A DNA stretch of 64,000 bases. Origin: Alitta virens (taxonomy: Eukaryota > Annelida > Polychaeta > Phyllodocida > Nereididae). Each line of letters opens with the position of its first letter. Position 1 is the first letter of the stretch. Positions 1-9,330 of the stretch are shown in pieces. Where the stretch lies: NCBI GenBank assembly GCA_932294295.1, contig OW028573.1:2056001-2120000 (forward strand), written 5' to 3'. The position numbers and the translations under genes were made by a program. A model generated the notes under the pieces. That model saw only the letters and a program-made list of their open reading frames with translations, was not told where the DNA came from and made no database searches.

Positions 1-2184
1 TGTTCAAGTAACTACATTGTAATGCTAGACATTAGAACCAGCCCATATATACTTATACCTTTAACAGCATATTACAATGATCTCACTCCATGAAATACTG
101 TTTTACAGTAATGCCCTTAACAATGAAGTATAGTCTATAATCAAAAGAGTATATGTGATATTCATTGTAAAGAGAAGACAAACTTAGTGACAAAGGCAAT
201 GTTAGGCTCAGTGTACTCTTCGATTGAGCTGTTTCTGTTCTTCCTTTGAAGAAATTTTTGTGGAGCATAACCAAATTTGGCATGAAAGTCATCGTGCATG
301 GTATATACTATGAAATAAATGGTATTTAAAAAAGATTGGTATGTTTTTAGCCAGAACATTAAAAGTTGTATTTGATTTGTGGCCATTCTTATCCTTGACT
401 TTTATCACCATCCATGGATGGGCTCAAGACATAATGTTCAAGTATCTTTTCATACAGCTAACAAAATACTTTGCACTGATTTGAATCTAAAGTAAAAGTG
501 TGTGTGGGTGGTGAGAAGCCTATACCCTGGTGTGTTTATAGGTATCGTGATAATTTGTTTACTAATGAATAATATCGTACGAAATGGGAATACAAGTATC
601 TCTTTCTGATGGAGGTACTTTGACGCCTGGGTTGACGTTGCCCCTATGATGCATGTTGCTGTGAACATTTCAAATGGAGGTGCATTGTCTGTAATGAGAG
701 CACTCTGCACCTTTTTTGAGTCGTCTCTCTCGTTGGTGTTGATAATTTGGTAATAATAGAAGCTTAATACCTGTTTGTACGGTGCACTGAGGAATATGAC
801 CCAGCTTTTTGTATGTTTTTGGTTATGAAGAAATTTATATTGAGATAAAAATGCCAGTTATTAAGTGCGAATTCCAGGACTAGTTCTGCAAGGCCAGAGT
901 AATTTGCCCAAGGGGGGAGGGGGGGGGGTCAGCTGGGCCCTGACCTTGATGTGGGTCCCTTCAGTCTCCCTGGCCTCCCTCCCTTGTCGCCTTTGTCCCC
1001 CCCAGGTATTCCTAGTTCCATGGTCAGCCCCATCCTCAGCTAATGTGTGGATATGCTTGGCTGCTCTTGAATGGGGGGACCACCGTAATTGATGACCCAA
1101 CGGAGGAGACACAGACACCGCTGCAAAAAAAGTGCAAGTGTGATGGATGAGATCACAGCCTGGATCGTGCCAGCCTGCCAGCACTTGCATGATGCAACCA
1201 AATTCTTAAAGAAGTTGTAGTTACTCATTGGCCCAGTGGACAGGTCACCCCATCCAGAATGGTATTTTTGTCTTGTCTGGTCCAAAACAAATTCAATCGA
1301 CAATTGGTGGCTGCTTTGTAGTCGACCGACTGGGCAAACATTCTGATGCAGCCTAAGAATTCCTGGCCACTTTGATCGTCCACCAGAAATAAGCAGGAAT
1401 AAGGCGTTGCTCCTTGCGAGGGGTACTGCTGGCTCTGTGCCAAGCCTGATCCGGGGGGTGGCGCCACTCTGACTGGCTGGCGTGCTGTCTGGAGCGTGCC
1501 GTCAGGCGACGTCGACCACGCATAGCCCGCCAATCTCACAGCCCCCCTCTGCTAGCCCTGTCCTACCCGAGTCCTACCCTGTCCTACCCCTGTCCTACCC
1601 AGCCCAGCATGACCTTTGACACTAGGCTTTCACCCCGCGACCCCAGCAACCCTTGCGGCTTGTAACGGTCTCAATCACCCCTACTCAACACTCTCTGCCC
1701 CAGCGAATGACCATGCTCTAGACATTGCTAGCCCTGCATTGCCAGTAACAATATACGTTCATACCTGCTGAGCCCTTGGTGCAATTTGGCCTGCGATAAA
1801 TCTTTTGACACCGTGCAAACATTCATCAAATTCAGTGAATTTAAGATCAACGCCTGTATATACATAAGGTATCGGGTGATATGTTCAAGTGCAATTAAAT
1901 CCCACAAGGCCCGCGATATTGCATGAGGCAATGCAGAAAAGGCACAGGGCCACATTTAGAGCAGAGGTCTTTGAGGCAGCTCTTGGCCGTCCTCACAAAG
2001 TCTCGCAAAGTCTGAGTGGAGAGGTCACTTGTTGACAAAACTGTCACGCCATGGATACAACATTGGAGTCCGTGCAGTAAAGAAGAGTGCAAACCAAGGA
2101 TGAATATGTAATATGTTCTGCTGGGTGGTCCCCTTGCATAATGTGACCCAAGCAAGCACACAAGATAGTATGAAGATACCAAAC
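1..2184. other. Intergenic, no gene recognised
   Basis: AT-leaning DNA to about 850, then a GC-rich patch (860-1610) with a G-run at about 910-928 and the GTCCTACCC repeats. Open frames here lack recognisable domains. No promoter could be supported. Confidence 0.5.
1553..1608. repeat. Short tandem repeat, GTCCTACCC unit
   Basis: Four to five copies of an about 11-bp unit ending in GTCCTACCC, inside a GC-rich patch that spans roughly 860-1560. Confidence 0.7.
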
Positions 2185-2960
2185 AGGCAAACAAGCCAAA
2201 GCAAGCGAGTAAACAAGCTCTTCTGATGCACCAGACAAACAAACAAGTCATTGAAGTATGCTGAGGAAAGAATGCGAGCTACTAATGAATTACTGATGGA
2301 GGTGAACCTGGTTTCACTGCGGATGACAGTGAGCATATTCTTCTGGAAAATTCATGCTTCCTCCCAGTTTAAATCGAACAAGCAAGCAAAAATTTTTAAT
2401 GTACATGTATCAGGTAAATGAACAAGAAACCATTAATGTCCATGTATGAGCCAAACAAACAGATGCCAAAGTATAACAAACATGAGCTACTAATGAATTA
2501 CTATAGGAGGTGGACCTGGTTTTACTGCGGATGAAAGTGAGCACATTATTTATTCTGGTGAAACTCTTACTTCTCCATGTTTAAAATCAAGCAAGCAAGC
2601 TCTTCTAATGTATCAGACAAACAAACAAACAAACCAAAGTAAGTAACTAGCATGAGTCACTAATGAATTCCATTTTGTACTGATTGGGTGAACCTGGTTT
2701 CACTGCGGATGACAGTCAGCACATTCTGGAGAACTCTTTGCTTCCTTCTACAGTTTGAATCAAGCAAGTAATCAACCTCTTTTAATGTAACTTGTAAGAT
2801 CTCACACAAACAAACAAACGCATGGAAGTATGTGAAGTAACTAACATGTGCCACTAGAATTACATTTTGTACTGAAGGAGCTGTGCTTGATGACAGTGAG
2901 CACATTCTTCTAGAGAAGTGTTTCTTCCTCCCAGCTTAAATCACGGCACTCAGCAAGGCA
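2185..2960. repeat. Tandem repeat of ~180-208 bp, about four copies
   Basis: Recurring landmarks are CTACTAATGAATTAC, then GGTGAACCTGGTTTCACTGC with GGATGACAGTGAGCACATTC, then CTTCCTCCCAGTTTAAATC, then AAGCAAGCAAGC and ACAAACAAACAAAC. The ACTGCGGATGA landmark or its diverged copy recurs near 2316, 2524, 2702 and 2882. Copies are 75-90% similar by eye. The last copy is the most diverged. Confidence 0.85.
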
Positions 2961-5939
2961 TGGCAGCTTCCCACAGTTTTAATTGTTGTCCTCCCTCGGC
3001 TGGTCACTGTCTGTTTACCCTGGCCTGTGTGTGAGGGGACGACGTGGCACAATGATTCGCCTCATAACTTCTCCTGTTGGCACCTCAGACTGCCTAGTTA
3101 AATGCTTTTGCTGCCCCTTTGTTTATGGTTAAAATTGCACAGCTTTATTTATGGCTGGAATTCACTTCAAGAAAAGTGCTTTTGGTGTAAATCAACAAAG
3201 TAAATTGTGTTCATAATGGTTATTTCAAAACGTGAGTTGCTTTGAAGGTGTGTATGTAGTATTTTTTAAGCAGTAAAATCAGTTAGCGTTATCAGGAGAT
3301 AAATGCGAAATGGGGTGCACCAAAGTACTGGAGCGTGGGCTAATTAACTTAGTACAACAAGAAACGTCAAGTGGCAGGGACGAAGATGGATGAATCCAGC
3401 CATGGATCTTGTGGCACATCTCACCTTGGCCAAGGTCAGGCCCTGGGGCAACTATCAGCACTGACCTTTCGACCTGCAGACCAGTGGGTCCCCTGCATGT
3501 ATGTCTGTGTGCGATACATTCCGGGTCATTATGTGGTCATTGGTCAGTGTGGGGCAACGGCCACTCCTGAGTGGACCATGGGACCTTCCAATGATATATG
3601 GCAACTGGACAACCCTCCTGTGGGCAGTCCCCATAAACCGCACAATGGCCATTTTGGAGCTCCCCCACCTCGGTCATAACCTGGCTATTTGTTATCTCTT
3701 ACTGCAATGCATCATTTCCTTGCTTTGTATATTTTCTACTAAGGCCCTTAGCAATGTCCGCAAAATAGTCAAAACCAGCAAGAACGCCTCCTATCATTTG
3801 GGTTGGGTAATGATCGGTGATGAATGGGAGGACAAGTTGTGGTAAAAACATCCTATTCATTAGTTGGCGTGACCACTGTGTGATTGATTGCCCCAACAAA
3901 CGATAGCATATACCACTACAGCAGGTAAAGTCACAGTGTCTAGTGTTCTTTTCTCATTACTAGGTGTGTTACATGTGGAACAATAGCGTCAATTCGATTG
4001 TCATCTGGATGCACGAGGTGTGAATTGCCAGCTTAGTTTCAGGTAAAGTGACCGGTGTCCAGCCAGCTTCCATTCAACCCAATGCTGCGATAATTACATG
4101 GCTGATTCTTCTGGGCTGAAAGTGCGTGAAACCGTGGCACACTTAGATGGCCATTGGGCTGGACTGTCATGAGGTAATTCTGTGATTTGTGGGACTAGGG
4201 TGGACCAAGCTGGCACTTGTTGCACCACGGACCTTGCTTTTGGTCCTGCTAAGTGCTAACGGCTTTTGGTCTGTCACTCAGGCTTGGCTGATGGGCAGCT
4301 TCACTGTCCCTTGGTCAACATCTTCCCCGCCCATCTCGCCTCTCTTATCCCATCGACAAATTCACCGTGAATGGCGTGTGGGTCAAGAAAACTGTCACTT
4401 GGCTCGCCATTTGAACCGGACGACATGCAAGAATCAGTCAGGACATGCCCTCGGCTCTATATATCCCAATACTAGAGACTCCGGATTTAAACTCAAAACT
4501 GACTTTCACAAACTTGTTGCTCAATGTATATAATTTGCATTTCATGGTTAGTCATTAATATAATGGCATCATTGAAGTTTAGGCAAAGTCTTTATCCATT
4601 TCACTGCATGAAATTCTTTTGACTAACCTTCAGCAAATTACTTGTACCTAAAAGGTTAGTCTGGTTAGTGCCATGTATCCCATGTTCTGAGAAGTAGGCT
4701 ATATGACTAATGACACATCGATATCTGGTCAAAATGATTAAAAATTGTATTCAAAGGGTTCCAAGAAGTTAATCAAGATGTCTAAAAACTTAGCAGCTGT
4801 TTTAACTAACAGCCTAGTCAGAGACATTGTCTTTGTGTTTCAAGGAGACGGAATGTCTATAGATAAAATAAATGCAGTTGGTAGCCCACGCATGTGTCTG
4901 TAGACTTTTATTGAGTGCTTTTGTGTAATTCAAGAAGAGAGAGATATTTGGCTTCTTAATTAATGGGCAAAAGAGGACATTTAAAAAGTGAAATCAGCTT
5001 TCCAGCATCAGGAACCAAATAAATCTGTGCACATTCCTCGTGAACGAGTTGAGTTAGATGTGCTCAAAAACAAGAGAACTGCTTTATATCCACCCACAAA
5101 TCAACCTGGACAATCGTAAACAAAGTTTCACTACAGTCTTTGCTTTGTAGTGTTTTTATCTTGGTGCAGGAGTTCCATTGAGACATGAAGCCACTGATTT
5201 ATCATTTGTGCAGTAAAAATGTCTGGCTCAAGTGGGTGTTAGAGAGAAAGTCAGATATACAGGTCACTTATCTGGAGATTTGTGATTTGGTCAGAGGGGC
5301 CTTGTGGCAGACTTCCTCTATTTGAGCAGCATATCACTGGGGAATCCATATGCTCGTCTGTTTATGAAGTGGCACGTGCCCATAGCCACTCCACAAGACA
5401 AACACTGATAAAATGTCAATATTGAATGAAAAGTTCATTGGGATCACGGGGACAAGTCAGCATATGATCCGAGTGCTAACAAGACAAGATGGCCTCCAGT
5501 GTCTTCAGCCAACACCTGTTTGCTTTTGGGGTTCACAGAAGACCCAGGGTTTCCTGCTTAAAGTGTGATTTAGAATGCCCCAAAGATGAGTTTCGCAGTG
5601 ACAGGGTCTAGTGTAAGCTAGTGTAGACTGTAGAACAGCTAGACAAGTAGGCAAGGCAACAGTTGTGTCTGCTCCAGAATGCTCTCTGCATATTGCTGTG
5701 ACAGATGTTATGGGAGTCACTGGACAACACCCTCCCCTCTCCCACCCCCAGTTCATTGGCACCCCGGCCAGCATTATAGCCCCAATCTCTACCCCCTGGC
5801 CGACCCCCTCCTGGGCCAAATTGAAATCCCAAAACCATTCCCTTTGAATTGCAATGGTCCTTATTATAGAAACTCCTGCCACTAAATTCAGCAAATTGCA
5901 ACACTGTTGAATGCATTCATTGATAGAACACTACAGAGA
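2961..5939. other. Intergenic, downstream of gene A
   Basis: No gene, RNA or clear repeat was recognised. The longest open frames (up to 129 codons, near 5505-5894 minus) have no recognisable domain and are judged chance. Confidence 0.5.
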
Positions 5940-5961
5940 CCAATTTGCAAAAATATAAATA

Positions 5962-5967
5962 TTTATT
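5962..5967 (-). terminator. Polyadenylation signal of ASCL gene A
   Basis: AATAAA on the minus strand, in an AT-rich context about 570 nt into the inferred 3' UTR exon. It is the first canonical hexamer that gives a plausible exon length. Confidence 0.45.
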
Positions 5968-6501
5968 AATCAACGTTTTACAAATGTAATGGAATGTCTT
6001 GCAGTATAATAAAGTTTTCAAGTTTGTCAGGTAAGTACATGCTATAATGGTTTATGTACATTTTGTCAACGACCAAGTAAAATTGATTGCTATTTACATA
6101 CTCAAGTCCATGATGTATGGCACTTTTTACAAATTGGCATAGTATAATATTTACATAATGTACAACGATTTAAAGGACGTTCACATAGATTGCAAGCACC
6201 TTGGATGTTATGTAAGAATTGCATAAAAACAAGTTTCGAAGGAGCACACTTGAAAGTGATGAGTGATATGACTAGGAGAGAGGGCAGGTGTAAGTCTTGG
6301 GCAAACGGAGCTGGACTTCAGCTGGGCTCTTGGGTCCCCTTCAAGTGCTTGGAGAGTCTTTTCCTGCCTGTGGCCGCCGCCGCCATCTTTGATCGTAATC
6401 TGATAAAGGGAGATAATCTCTAGCGTCCCCTGACTTATTTTTTTGCAGGTCGGCAGTAGGTCCCTGGTTGGTGGACGCTGGGGTGCTTGACCTAGTTTTA
6501 G

Positions 6502-6515
6502 GCGCCCCCTAGCTG
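6502..6515 (-). promoter_or_regulatory. CTCF-type motif on the minus strand inside gene A exon 2, 12/14
   Basis: CAGCTAGGGGGCGC on the minus strand carries the full TAGGGGGCGC half of the consensus. Confidence 0.3.
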
Positions 6516-6535
6516 TCAGCCACGTCACTCAGCTA

Positions 6536-8364
6536 CTGAAAGGAGAAAAGAGCTAGAATAAACACAATGTCAGCAGTTCATGTTATCTCTAACCAATGGC
6601 TGCCTCTGCCTCTGTCAGGAGCCAGCTATGTAGTTAAGAGCACGCCAACTGTGCTTAAGATGTTATCTGACCATCTAATAATATCTTCAAATTCTTCAAC
6701 TCTTGACCGATCCGAAAATAATATCCACGGCCACTGTATTAAGTACTGGCTACTTATCTATAGTCATCAGCTGGCCATTGTTGTGATTATAAATAGTGCA
6801 CCTAAAGCGTTGCATAGCAACCAATGGCTAATAAATGCAGACATAAAGCTTTATAACCGTTGATGATTTCATGGCCATCATATTAAGGGTCTAAATGTGT
6901 CAACGGCCAATACCGAAAATGAATTGATGCTAGACTAGCGAATATAATAGAGGGCTCAGTGTTGCTACAGTGATGGCAAACATGGCCTGATGAATGGGCC
7001 GGGTTCCCTTTCATTGAACTATGAAAGCTCTCAAGAATTTGACAAAGTGCGCTGGAGCACCGTTGGGGAGCTGGAGCTATTAAGGGGCTGGCTGGCTGGC
7101 CGTTCAAAAAGGAAGCTGTGGGAAGTGTAATTTACCTGGAGCGAGGCGGGTTGTCCGGTCTTCCCTTTCATCTGACATGGTTGCTGAGTCTGCCTCGGTT
7201 GCTAGGTGATGCTCACTCCTATGAATTGTCCCAAGTCGGAAGTCTTTGACTAGATCTGTTCAGGAGCGTGGTCCTTTAAGTGTGTGATCCTATTGTAGAC
7301 CATTGTCGTGTAAGTATGTTGTAAGCCTTTAAAGTCTTCAGCTCTATACATAATTCATCTACATCTGTCGCGGGAATGGAATTCAAATCCCTCAGCCAGC
7401 ACATGTTACTCATGCGATAAAAAATGTCAGTTATATTTGAGTTTTATTTGAAATAAAGTCTCTTTGCAGTAGCGGTTAGTCTTGTTGCAGGCTCCACGTC
7501 CAGCGTGGGTTATGTTTTTGGAGGAAAAGATTTGTTTTTGAAGCTTGTAGAAGAAGCACTTGGGTCCTAGGTACGTTGGGGTGGCGCTCGCGTGCCGTGG
7601 TTCCCAAGATGGCGCGTGCGGCCGACCCAGCACCCCACGAGAATGACGCGCCGCCAGAGCCGCCAGAGCTGCAAGATGAAAAGAGTACGTTAAGACGATG
7701 ATTCAGTGAACAAATGGCGCTTTTCAAATCAACTTGAGGCCCGGGGCGTGCAGCTCCACGCCTCAGTGGCCACGGGGCCCGAGACACTGTGTTTTAGTGA
7801 AACTCTACCCCAGGCCGCCTCTACTCAAGCATGCTTCACCCAACCATTAGTGCAAATAATCATAATAGAAGGCTTTCCAATTTATGGCTCCACATCTAAC
7901 GGAAAATGCACTAAGCTTGAATTCATCATATCAAACGATGGTTTACCTCTACTTTCTAACAACCAATATGATCAGTTGAACTTGCAAAGACCTCTCACTT
8001 TAGCTAAATGAATTTGAGCCGTTCTAATAAAACCGTTACATGATTTGAAAAGTGGAGCGTGCGGGGTGCGTGCTGCGGTTTTTGAGGCTTTGCTATTTTG
8101 CACTGGAGAAATGTAAACTTAGGGACTTGTTTGTGCTTTGAGTGAAGCAAGGGGGAGGTCTTTGCCAAACCCACAAGGCTCTTGTCAAGTCCTCCAGGTA
8201 TTGGCAGAGATGTCCCAGAGACATCCCCTCATTACATGAGTGCACTCTTACTAAAGGTGTTAGGTAATGTCATTAGCGATTGAGGCATCAAAGGCTTAGC
8301 AGGTAATCGCAGCTCAAACAGTTTAGTTAAAGGGAAGGTGAGTTAACAAGAGAAAGCGGCTTAC
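6536..8364 (-). other. Intron in the 3' UTR of ASCL gene A
   Basis: Minus-strand donor ATAAG|GTAAGC has its exon ending at 8365, 33 nt after the stop codon. The acceptor is a pyrimidine-rich tract ending CTCCTTTCAG|TAGC, with AG at 6537-6536. Both fit the GT-AG consensus well. The intron is about 1.83 kb and contains a CpG-rich patch at 7560-7690. Vertebrate ASCL1 also has a second, non-coding exon, which supports the call. It has not been confirmed by transcripts. Confidence 0.7.
7609..7684 (+). other. Candidate CpG-rich first coding exon, antisense inside the gene A intron
   Basis: AAGATGGCG (a YY1-type start-codon context) opens a 25-codon reading frame rich in Pro, Glu and Ala (MARAADPAPHENDAPPEPPE...). 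It ends exactly at a GA|GTACGT splice-donor-like site at 7685. The surrounding 130 bp are CpG-rich, unlike the flanks. No downstream exon was identified and the peptide is not recognised. It could instead be an intronic CpG-rich regulatory patch. Confidence 0.25.
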
Positions 8365-8397
8365 CTTATGTAACATTAGCAGAGGGTGGTGGAGGAC

Positions 8398-9027
8398 CTA
8401 GCAGTGGAACCAACTGGTCACATCCAAAAGGTCGTCTTCCTCGGAGCCGATGCCCTCGTCACTGACGTTGGTGGGACTTCCGCTGGATCCCAGTGAACCC
8501 TGGGGACTGAGTAGCTGGGTGTCGAAGGGCTTGTCAGGGTCGCAGTCTTTAAGTGCAGCATCCACAGCAGCATTCTCTTCCAAGATCTCCTGCAACTGGT
8601 TAATGTAGTCGATGGCACCCCTCAGAGTATCCACTTTGCTCAGCTTCTTGCTCTTGGCCTTGTTGCTTGGTGTGTTGGCTGCGATTCCTTGCAGCCTTTG
8701 AGGAATGTGCTGTCTCAGTCTCTCGAAGGTCATGTTGAGGAAGCGCACCCTGTTCCTTTCCCTGGCATTTCTGCGGTCCATGGTGGCCGGTTTGCCTCGG
8801 CCGCTCTTGCTTCCTCCGGAGGATGTCACCGAATTCTCTTGATCCTCACTCATGTCCGAAGCGGGAGAGGCGGGGTTGCTGCTCAGGGCACACAGATTCA
8901 AGGCAGCTGTGTCCACAAAGTTGGCTTTAGGATGATACTCTTGTGTCTCCATAGGAACGTTGTCTGTGGTCATTGCGGTCAAGACTCCCAGGGTTGAAGA
9001 AATGGTTTCCATTGCTGTCATCATCAT
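8398..9027 (-). CDS. ascl: Achaete-scute family bHLH transcription factor (gene A, divergent ASCL)
   Basis: Single-exon CDS of 209 aa. Residues 85-95 (RRNARERNRVR) are the E-box-contacting basic region. Helix 1 is about 96-108, an unusually long loop spans about 109-128, and helix 2 (LSKVDTL..AIDYINQLQEIL) is about 129-149. A Ser/Gly-rich acidic tail ends in LLDVTSWFHC, which matches the family C-terminal LLDFTSWF-type motif with two extra residues. Family knowledge: these nuclear proneural factors bind CANNTG as heterodimers with E-proteins and drive neural progenitor commitment. The start is the first of three consecutive ATGs, with A at -3; other in-frame Met codons at residues 6, 19 and 26 are possible. 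The loop is about 13 residues longer than in ASCL1, and there is no LRCKRRL motif before the basic region, so the paralogue class is uncertain (asense/scute-like RRNARERNRV). It is transcribed away from gene B. Confidence 0.95.
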   Translation of the reverse strand: MMMTAMETISSTLGVLTAMTTDNVPMETQEYHPKANFVDTAALNLCALSSNPASPASDMSEDQENSVTSSGGSKSGRGKPATMDRRNARERNRVRFLNMTFERLRQHIPQRLQGIAANTPSNKAKSKKLSKVDTLRGAIDYINQLQEILEENAAVDAALKDCDPDKPFDTQLLSPQGSLGSSGSPTNVSDEGIGSEEDDLLDVTSWFHC

Positions 9028-9198
9028 GGTTAAATATTTGTTGTGAAATTGTAGAGTGAGAAATGATATTCAGCAGTTCAATGCTCTGTAGTTGAATGTT
9101 CTTTGCAAATGGTATGGTCCCGTATTAATGCGCGGTGATTCAAATGCAGCTAAAGTGCAATGCACGTCCTGCACGCTGTCAAGTTGCTTAGGAAAGTG
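9028..9198 (-). other. Probable 5' UTR of ASCL gene A
   Basis: This stretch lies between the inferred start site (about 25-30 nt downstream of a TATA-like element at 9222-9228) and the first ATG. No splice acceptor is needed to reach the ATG, so a short unspliced leader of about 170 nt is inferred. The exact 5' end was not determined. Confidence 0.5.
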
Positions 9199-9330
9199 CT
9201 GGCCTCAGACGCTGTTTGCTCCTTATAAGGCTGTTTTGTATGTAGACCCCGCCCCTCGGGCCGTTCGCGTGCCTCGCTTCAATCAGGACGCTACCGACGC
9301 CACGTTCCTGGCCTCAGCCAATGGGAGGGC
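9199..9330 (-). promoter_or_regulatory. Core promoter of ASCL gene A (TATA, GC box, CCAAT)
   Basis: Read on the minus strand, a TATAAG element sits at 9227-9222. A GGGGCGGGG GC box (plus-strand CCCCGCCCC at 9247-9255) lies about 20 bp upstream, and an inverted CCAAT box is at 9318-9322. Their order and spacing fit a classical TATA promoter directing transcription into the CDS ending at 9027. The same GC-box/TATA pairing precedes gene B. Confidence 0.6.

Larger units (their letters stand above)
5940..6535 (-). other. 3' UTR exon 2 of ASCL gene A
   Basis: The exon starts right after the predicted acceptor and becomes AT-rich, as 3' UTRs usually do. It ends near a minus-strand AATAAA (plus TTTATT at 5962-5967) with cleavage expected around 5940-5950. 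No coding potential is seen in it. A CTCF-like motif (6502-6515) falls inside this exon. Confidence 0.55.

Noticed and set aside
5505..5894. 129-codon minus-strand frame just beyond the end of gene A
   Set aside because: No domain; composition matches translated non-coding DNA.
7117..7124. Su(H)/RBPJ site TGTGGGAA in the gene A intron, and another (CGTGGGAA) near 56597
   Set aside because: About eight matches to YGTGRGAA are expected by chance in the window, so no regulatory claim is made.
8689..8997. 102-codon frame antisense to ASCL gene A
   Set aside because: Shadow frame across the bHLH coding region.
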